From positions 620,001 to 684,000 of the forward strand of contig JACCHT010000001.1 of NCBI GenBank assembly GCA_013416635.1: 64,000 nt of DNA, given 5' to 3'. The position numbers were made by a program, and so were the translations under genes. The notes below the pieces were generated by a model, which was given only the letters and a program-made list of their open reading frames with translations, made no database searches and was not told the DNA's origin. The DNA is from Candidatus Thiodubiliella endoseptemdiera (GTDB lineage Bacteria; Pseudomonadota; Gammaproteobacteria; PS1; Pseudothioglobaceae). This document shows, piece by piece, positions 63,737 to 64,000 of this stretch (the first letter of the stretch is position 1; each line of letters begins with the position of its first letter).

Positions 63737-64000
63737 TTAGGTTCTCGCAATAGTGTTGGTGCGTTTGATTTTATCTTGTAATTGCAAAATACCATACAGC
63801 AATGCTTCTGCCGTTGGCGGACAACCTGGTACATATACATCCACTGGCACAATACGGTCACAACCACGCACCACAGCATAAGAATAATGATAATACCCCC
63901 CACCATTCGCACAAGAACCCATAGAAATCACCCAGCGAGGCTCAGGCATTTGGTCATAAACTTTTCTTAGTGCTGGTGCCATCTTATTCGTTAATGTGCC
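63737..64000 (-). CDS. nuoB: NADH-quinone oxidoreductase subunit B, C-terminal part
   Basis: The gene continues beyond the right edge. The visible part reads [33 protein letters not shown] and [16 protein letters not shown]. The cysteines in GSCANGG and PGCPP ligate cluster N2 in this family. It overlaps nuoC. Confidence 0.95.
   Translation of the reverse strand, partial: GTLTNKMAPALRKVYDQMPEPRWVISMGSCANGGGYYHYSYAVVRGCDRIVPVDVYVPGCPPTAEALLYGILQLQDKIKRTNTIART

Overview
The window is an AT-rich gammaproteobacterial chromosome segment. Gene content and neighbourhoods (a 13-gene nuo operon with separate nuoC and nuoD, rsxE, ccmF-ccmI, a TRAP carboxylate transporter, a DUF3683-like Fe-S oxidoreductase) suggest a sulfur-oxidising bacterium of the SUP05/Thioglobus group, possibly an invertebrate symbiont. 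This placement is inference: no rRNA or sulfur-oxidation gene lies in the window.

Layout. 1-11.4 kb holds housekeeping genes: an Fe-S oxidoreductase tail, a paired M16 peptidase, ftsY, an AlkC-like repair protein, hemC, a thioredoxin-fold protein, argH and fmt. 11.4-16.4 kb holds a cytochrome b561, a 2.3-kb stretch of apparently low-quality sequence, and clpB. 16.4-28.6 kb holds rsxE, prmC, dctPQM, trmD, dapE, ccmI, ccmF, serB, tRNA-Leu(UAG), a DUF2892 protein and cysG. 28.6-34.7 kb is a mobile-element island: an IS5-like element, a truncated AAA ATPase, and an IS256-type element holding a MITE that itself holds an IS3-type element. 34.7-46.6 kb holds hda-pgsA, purM-purN, a hipA/HTH pair, uvrA, pyrH-frr, cmoB, a ZnuA-like protein and bioC. 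46.8-64 kb is the nuo operon on the minus strand, nuoB (cut by the window edge) to nuoN.

Three things stand out. (1) A 161-bp non-autonomous transposon (MITE) with 17-bp terminal repeats GAGACCTTTGCATAAAT occurs eight times, one copy split and one badly garbled. There is also a solitary terminus, and an IS5-like element with matching ends is the likely mobiliser. Several copies sit at stop or start codons without destroying the gene. (2) The nuo operon carries foreign cargo joined by overlapping codons: a type II restriction enzyme plus C5-cytosine methyltransferase between nuoK and nuoL, and a two-domain periplasmic peptidase (S66 LD-carboxypeptidase C-terminal domain) with a 27-residue ORF between nuoF and nuoG. 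(3) About eighteen genes, many essential (hemC, dapE, nuoG, nuoM, clpB, purN), carry single-base frame changes, often in homopolymers. The block at 12061-14405 looks like uncorrected long-read sequence, because a MITE, an intergenic region and the start of clpB are all garbled at a similar level and the garbling stops abruptly. Frame breaks here should be read as probable assembly errors before being called pseudogenes.
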